NCBI GenBank assembly: GCA_937988735.1
Contig: CALKHQ010000139.1
Coordinates: 1-15,169 of the forward strand
Length of the DNA: 15,169 nt
From: an uncultured Alphaproteobacteria bacterium
GTDB lineage: Bacteria > Pseudomonadota > Alphaproteobacteria > CALKHQ01
Reading direction: 5' to 3'
The number at the start of each line of letters is the position of its first letter. Position 1 is the first letter of the stretch. The translations under genes were made by a program, and so were the position numbers. Below are positions 13,429 through 15,169 of this stretch, piece by piece. The notes below the pieces were generated by a model. It was not told the DNA's origin. It ran no database searches and saw only the letters and a list, made by a program, of their open reading frames with translations.

Positions 13429-13895
13429 TCCTGGCGCCGGGCGGCGAAGAAGGCCCGCAGCAGGCCACCCAGCTCGCGCTCCATGATGCCGCCGATCACC
13501 TGCGGACGATGGTTGCAGGTCGGCTGGTTGAACACCCGGGCGCCATGATCGACGCCCCCGCCCTTGGGGTCGTAGGCCCCGAAATACAGCCGCCGGATGC
13601 GGGCGAAGGCGATGGCCTGGGCGCACATGGCGCAGGGCTCGAGCGTCACGTAGAGGTCGCAGCCGGTGAGCCGCTTGGCGCCGAGCGCCGCGGCCCCGGC
13701 GCGGATCGCCAGCATCTCCGCATGCGCCGTGGGGTCGCCGTCCTGCTCCACCCGGTTGCCGGCCGTCGCAATCACCCGGCCGGTATCCGCCTCCACCAGC
13801 ACGGCGCCAATCGGCGCGTCGCCGGCTTCGGCGGCCGCAACCGCGGCGTCCCGCGCGCGCTGCATGTAGCCCGCAGCCGGCGACGAAGCCGTCAT
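13425..13895 (-). CDS. tadA: tRNA-specific adenosine deaminase (TadA-like cytidine deaminase-fold enzyme)
   Basis: The product is 156 residues, the usual TadA length. TadA converts adenosine-34 of tRNA-Arg(ACG) to inosine in the cytosol and is normally essential. The zinc site is complete: PTAHAE (55-60) supplies His58 and the proton-shuttling Glu60, and LEPCAMC (86-92) supplies Cys88 and Cys91. The N-terminal RARDAAVAAAEAGDAPIGAVLVE, the FGAYDPKGGG segment (105-114), NHRPQVIGG (128-136) and the C-terminal LLRAFFAARR fit TadA better than guanine or cytosine deaminases, though guanine deaminase cannot be fully excluded. The ATG at 13895 has no clear ribosome-binding site; an alternative ATG at 13865 is no better. 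It is convergent with the PAS gene, overlapping it by four bases at the stops, and divergent from a BMP-type binding protein. Confidence 0.87.
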   Translation of the reverse strand: MTASSPAAGYMQRARDAAVAAAEAGDAPIGAVLVEADTGRVIATAGNRVEQDGDPTAHAEMLAIRAGAAALGAKRLTGCDLYVTLEPCAMCAQAIAFARIRRLYFGAYDPKGGGVDHGARVFNQPTCNHRPQVIGGIMERELGGLLRAFFAARRQD

Positions 13896-13915
13896 GACCG
13901 GTGCCGTGCACCGCG

Positions 13916-13944
13916 TTGATCGGCGCGGCCCGAGCCGGCATGAT
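13916..13944 (+). promoter_or_regulatory. Candidate promoter of the BMP-family gene
   Basis: TTGATC (13916-13921) and CATGAT (13939-13944) are each four-of-six matches to the -35 and -10 consensus, with the ideal 17-base spacing. Transcription would begin near 13951, inside the perfect inverted repeat that follows, leaving a leader of about 32 bases. Confidence 0.45.
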
Positions 13945-13968
13945 GCGGCGCGATCCGTTGCGCGCCGC
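13945..13968. repeat. Perfect 8-bp inverted repeat, probable operator or leader hairpin of the BMP gene
   Basis: GCGGCGCG (13945-13952) is exactly complementary to CGCGCCGC (13961-13968) across an 8-base spacer. It begins directly after the candidate -10 hexamer and ends one base before the ribosome-binding site GAGGGAG (13970-13976). It could be a repressor site at the transcription start or an RNA hairpin limiting ribosome access. Confidence 0.5.
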
Positions 13969-13982
13969 CGAGGGAGTCTGCC

Positions 13983-14996
13983 GTGTACCGCCTGATCTTC
14001 GCCTGCTGGCTGACCGTGTCGGTCATCGCGTCCCTGGGTGTGGCGGCTGTCGTCGGGGTCGGGCGGGCCGGGGAAGCCCCGTTCCGGCCGGGGATCATCT
14101 ATGCCCTGGGCGCCAAGTTCGACAAGAGCTTCAACGAGGGCGCCTACAACGGGCTGGAGGCCTTCAAGGCCGACACCGGCACCGAATATCTGGAGTACGA
14201 GCCGGCGTCGCTCGCCGACTTCGGCAAGGCCGTGGACGCGATGGCGGGCCGCGGCGCCACCATGATCATCTGTGTCGGCTTCTACTACGCCGAGCCGCTG
14301 ACGGCGCTGGCCGCGGACTACCCCGACATCGACTTCGTCATCATCGACGCCGTCGCCGAGGGCGACAACGTGCAGTCGGTGCTGTTCCGGGAGCAGGAAG
14401 GTTCCTTCCTCGCCGGCGTGCTGGCGGCAATGCACTCCGGGAGCAAGGTGATCGGCTTCGTCGGCGCGATCGACATCCCGCTGATCCGCAAGTTCGTCGT
14501 CGGCTTCGAGGAAGGGGCGCGCCACGCGGAGCCGGAAGTCGAGGTGCTGCTGAACTTCATCGGCACCACGCCCGAAGCCTTCAACGACCCGGCACGCGGC
14601 TACGAGGCGGCGGTGTCCCAGTTCGAGCGCGGCGCGGACGTGGTCTTCGCCGGGGCCGGCAACTCCAACATCGGCATCTTCCAGGCGGCCGAGGAGACCG
14701 GCAACTTCGCGATCGGCGTCGATTCCAACCAGAACCACCTCCACCCCGGCACGATCCTGACGTCGATGCTGAAGCGGGTAGACGTCGCCGTGTACCGGGC
14801 GCTCGAGCAGGGTCTGGAGGGATCGTTCCAGCCGGGCGTGCTGTCGCTGGGCCTGGCCGAGGACGCGGTCGGCTGGGCGCTGGACGAGCACAACCGCGCG
14901 CTGATCACGCCGGAGATGGAGGCGGCGGTTGCCGCGGCGACCGCGGCCATCATCAGCGGCGACATCGTCGTGACCGATCCGACGGCCGCCAACTAG
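13983..14996 (+). CDS. BMP-family (PnrA-like) ABC-transporter substrate-binding protein
   Basis: A 337-residue periplasmic binding protein of the Bmp/PnrA/Med family, whose studied members bind purine nucleosides for ABC import. The start is GTG at 13983, supported by GAGGGAG seven to thirteen bases upstream. Residues 1 to about 32 form a Sec signal or anchor (hydrophobic run 4-26, then GRAGEA); there is no lipobox, unlike Gram-positive members. Family motifs follow: GAKFDKSFNEGAYNG (43-57), SVLFREQEGSFLAGVLAA (132-149), IGFVGAIDIPLIRKFVVGF (157-175), FAGAGNSNIGIFQAA (222-236) and the IGVDSNQNHLHPGTILTS segment (244-261). Asn227 and Asp247 lie where ligand contacts occur in PnrA-type proteins. 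No permease or ATPase gene is in the window; they may follow downstream. It is divergent from tadA, with an inverted repeat at its promoter. Confidence 0.88.
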   Translation: MYRLIFACWLTVSVIASLGVAAVVGVGRAGEAPFRPGIIYALGAKFDKSFNEGAYNGLEAFKADTGTEYLEYEPASLADFGKAVDAMAGRGATMIICVGFYYAEPLTALAADYPDIDFVIIDAVAEGDNVQSVLFREQEGSFLAGVLAAMHSGSKVIGFVGAIDIPLIRKFVVGFEEGARHAEPEVEVLLNFIGTTPEAFNDPARGYEAAVSQFERGADVVFAGAGNSNIGIFQAAEETGNFAIGVDSNQNHLHPGTILTSMLKRVDVAVYRALEQGLEGSFQPGVLSLGLAEDAVGWALDEHNRALITPEMEAAVAAATAAIISGDIVVTDPTAAN

Positions 14997-15023
14997 GCGG
15001 CAGCCGCCGGAACCGGTACCGTT

Positions 15024-15060
15024 GCCGCCGGCGCGGCCCGCAGCAGCCGGGCGCGGCGGC
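15024..15060 (+). terminator. Imperfect hairpin after the BMP gene, possible terminator
   Basis: GCCGCC (15024-15029) pairs with GGCGGC (15055-15060), and after a single bulged G, GCGC (15031-15034) pairs with GCGC (15051-15054), with further partial pairing of the GC-rich interior. It lies 28 bases after the BMP stop and 50 bases before the next start. It is bulged and has no T-tract, so the call is tentative. Confidence 0.3.
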
Positions 15061-15109
15061 AGATCAACCGTGTAGGCTGGCGCTCCAGCCACCGCAGAAG
15101 GACTGTTCC

Positions 15110-15169
15110 ATGACTCCGATCCGTCTCATGGCGGTGATGCTCGGAATGCTGGCGACCGCCACGGGCTGC
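15110..15169 (+). CDS. N-terminus of an exported protein, possible lipoprotein (runs off the right edge)
   Basis: Twenty codons are visible, starting at ATG 15110 with an AAGGA ribosome-binding site a few bases upstream. They form a signal-peptide-like stretch: MTPIR, then a hydrophobic Met/Leu/Ala run ending ATATGC. The Cys at residue 20, preceded by A-T-G, could be a lipobox cysteine, though Leu or Val at -3 would be more usual than Ala. The gene lies 113 bases after the BMP gene on the same strand. It could be a second binding protein or unrelated; nothing more can be said from 20 residues. Confidence 0.6.
   Translation, partial: MTPIRLMAVMLGMLATATGC

Noticed and set aside
13983..14021. 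Lipoprotein signal at the start of the BMP protein (Cys8)
   Set aside because: Cys8 lies before, not after, the hydrophobic core, and there is no lipobox; the segment is an ordinary Sec signal or anchor.

Overview
The window looks like a chromosomal segment of a very GC-rich Gram-negative bacterium, most likely an alphaproteobacterium of the Rhodospirillales type. The evidence is the uniformly high GC, a cysteine-free L32 protein, a heptosyltransferase-type GT9 enzyme, lipoproteins with Gram-negative signals, a Tat-exported DUF1501 protein and a PAS_5-type single-domain protein, a family common in alphaproteobacteria. The phylum call is inference; there is no rRNA or tRNA here to confirm it. 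I see no phage, insertion sequence, CRISPR array or other clear sign of recent transfer.

Layout. The left edge (1-146, minus) is the N-terminus of a short-chain dehydrogenase, diverging across a 389-base intergenic region from a ferritin-like di-iron protein (536-1405). A perfect 18-bp inverted repeat separates that gene from a convergent small lipoprotein (1494-1898). Next on the minus strand is a translationally coupled DUF1800-DUF1501 pair (4639 down to 2028), with one protein Sec-exported and the other Tat-exported. It diverges over only 24 bases from a proline iminopeptidase (4664-5632). rpmF (L32) and a GT9 glycosyltransferase follow.

The centre is a compact plus-strand operon: glmM, thiD, a class-I glutamine-amidotransferase-like hydrolase and a Nudix hydrolase. 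The coding regions are 6 bases apart or overlap. After a hairpin comes a second small unit: an aldo/keto reductase of the D-threo-aldose 1-dehydrogenase type and an alpha/beta hydrolase. These could form and open a lactone, but that is inference.

The least ordinary stretch is 12418-12954. It holds a strong hairpin and, on the minus strand, two tiny consecutive ORFs of 22 and 27 codons. The first has a very good ribosome-binding site; the second encodes a hydrophobic peptide with three consecutive tryptophans. The stretch also holds two operator-like palindromes in front of a PAS-domain gene (12955-13428). That gene and the convergent tadA share one CTAG palindrome as stop codon. tadA diverges from a BMP-family (nucleoside-type) periplasmic binding protein whose predicted promoter is followed directly by a perfect 8-bp inverted repeat. 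The window ends 20 codons into another exported, possibly lipoprotein, gene.

Most of the window is housekeeping or common accessory metabolism. I did not find a clear-cut novel multi-gene system. The best candidates for something undescribed are the WWW micropeptide cassette, the DUF1800/DUF1501 pair and the two palindrome-controlled promoters.
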